Shown piece after piece: positions 63,896 through 64,000 of a stretch of DNA of 64,000 nucleotides. The first letter of the stretch is position 1; the number at the start of each line of letters is the position of its first letter. The notes under the pieces are model-generated. The model made no database searches. It had not been told where the DNA came from and saw only the letters and a program-made list of their open reading frames with translations. Origin of the DNA: Bacteroidales bacterium (GTDB lineage Bacteria > Bacteroidota > Bacteroidia > Bacteroidales > Tenuifilaceae); contig JABFRB010000018.1 of the NCBI GenBank assembly GCA_013141385.1, positions 92,717 to 156,716 on the forward strand. Reading direction: 5' to 3'. A program made the position numbers and the translations under genes.

Positions 63896-64000
63896 CTATA
63901 AAGGTTTGTAATTCATATAGTAGAGTTTCTTTGGGCGTTTTTTTCTTTCATGCTTTCGGCCAGGGCGAACAATTTCCCTTGTTTGGCTTACAATGGAATC
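63896..64000 (-). CDS. C-terminus of a basic protein, possibly an insertion-sequence transposase (partial)
   Basis: 34 codons ending in TAG, running off the right window edge. The residues are strongly basic (IVRPGRKHERKKRPKKLYY), like tails of IS4-type transposases. No start, no terminal repeat and no catalytic residues are in view. Confidence 0.35.
   Translation of the reverse strand, partial: DSIVSQTREIVRPGRKHERKKRPKKLYYMNYKPL

Overview
This 64 kb window is chromosomal DNA of a Bacteroidota bacterium, most likely a Bacteroidales-type anaerobe or facultative anaerobe. Evidence: AT-rich DNA, Bacteroidota-type promoters (TTTG, about 19-20 nt, TAnnTTTG), SPII lipoproteins, DUF5916 and head-GIN surface proteins, and an oxygen-sensitive metabolism (glycyl radical enzyme, phosphotransbutyrylase/butyrate kinase, a hydrogenase-4-like membrane complex). 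No rRNA, tRNA or CRISPR array was recognised.

Layout. 0-3.5 kb: a TetR-controlled tripartite efflux operon (TetR, TolC, HlyD, ABC ATPase cut by the window edge) with two matching palindromic operators around its promoter. 3.5-15 kb: housekeeping and envelope genes (PhzF-like, head-GIN, MsrB, LON-domain, serine hydrolase, threonine aldolase, DUF5916, RF3, purine permease). 15.2-17 kb: a RES-Xre toxin-antitoxin pair bracketed by direct repeats. 17-22.2 kb: a GIY-YIG protein and a divergent glycyl radical enzyme with its activase. 22.2-25.5 kb: a small RiPP-like locus, with two tandemly duplicated GG-leader precursor peptides too short for routine gene calling, each with a conserved structured leader and a 3' hairpin, next to a radical SAM/SPASM-TPR maturase. 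25.5-31 kb: accessory, repeat-rich DNA with carbonic anhydrase, an orphan antitoxin and a radical SAM (SPL-like) plus membrane-protein operon. 31-40.6 kb: a seven-gene operon for a hydrogenase-4/complex-I-like ion-pumping complex whose catalytic subunits have lost the NiFe ligands and three of the four N2-cluster cysteines. 41-48 kb: SlyD, cold-shock protein, SDR and a buk-ptb-ackA acyl-phosphate/ATP module. 48-57 kb: a glycosyltransferase broken by one in-frame TGA, a YdiJ-like oxidoreductase, a ketopantoate reductase-like protein, an antitoxin-PIN toxin deletion fusion, and three unrelated accessory genes separated by structured, covarying repeats (cassette-like). 57-64 kb: PQQ-propeller protein, SucD, malic enzyme, MnmE, TPR protein, RhuM and a possible transposase tail at the right edge.

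The most unusual items are (1) the RiPP-like locus, (2) the apparently redox-dead hydrogenase-related complex, (3) the covarying intergenic elements at 53.9-55.9 kb, (4) the divergent glycyl radical enzyme, and (5) the SPL-like radical SAM/membrane protein pair. All functional calls come from reading motifs by eye; no database search was possible.
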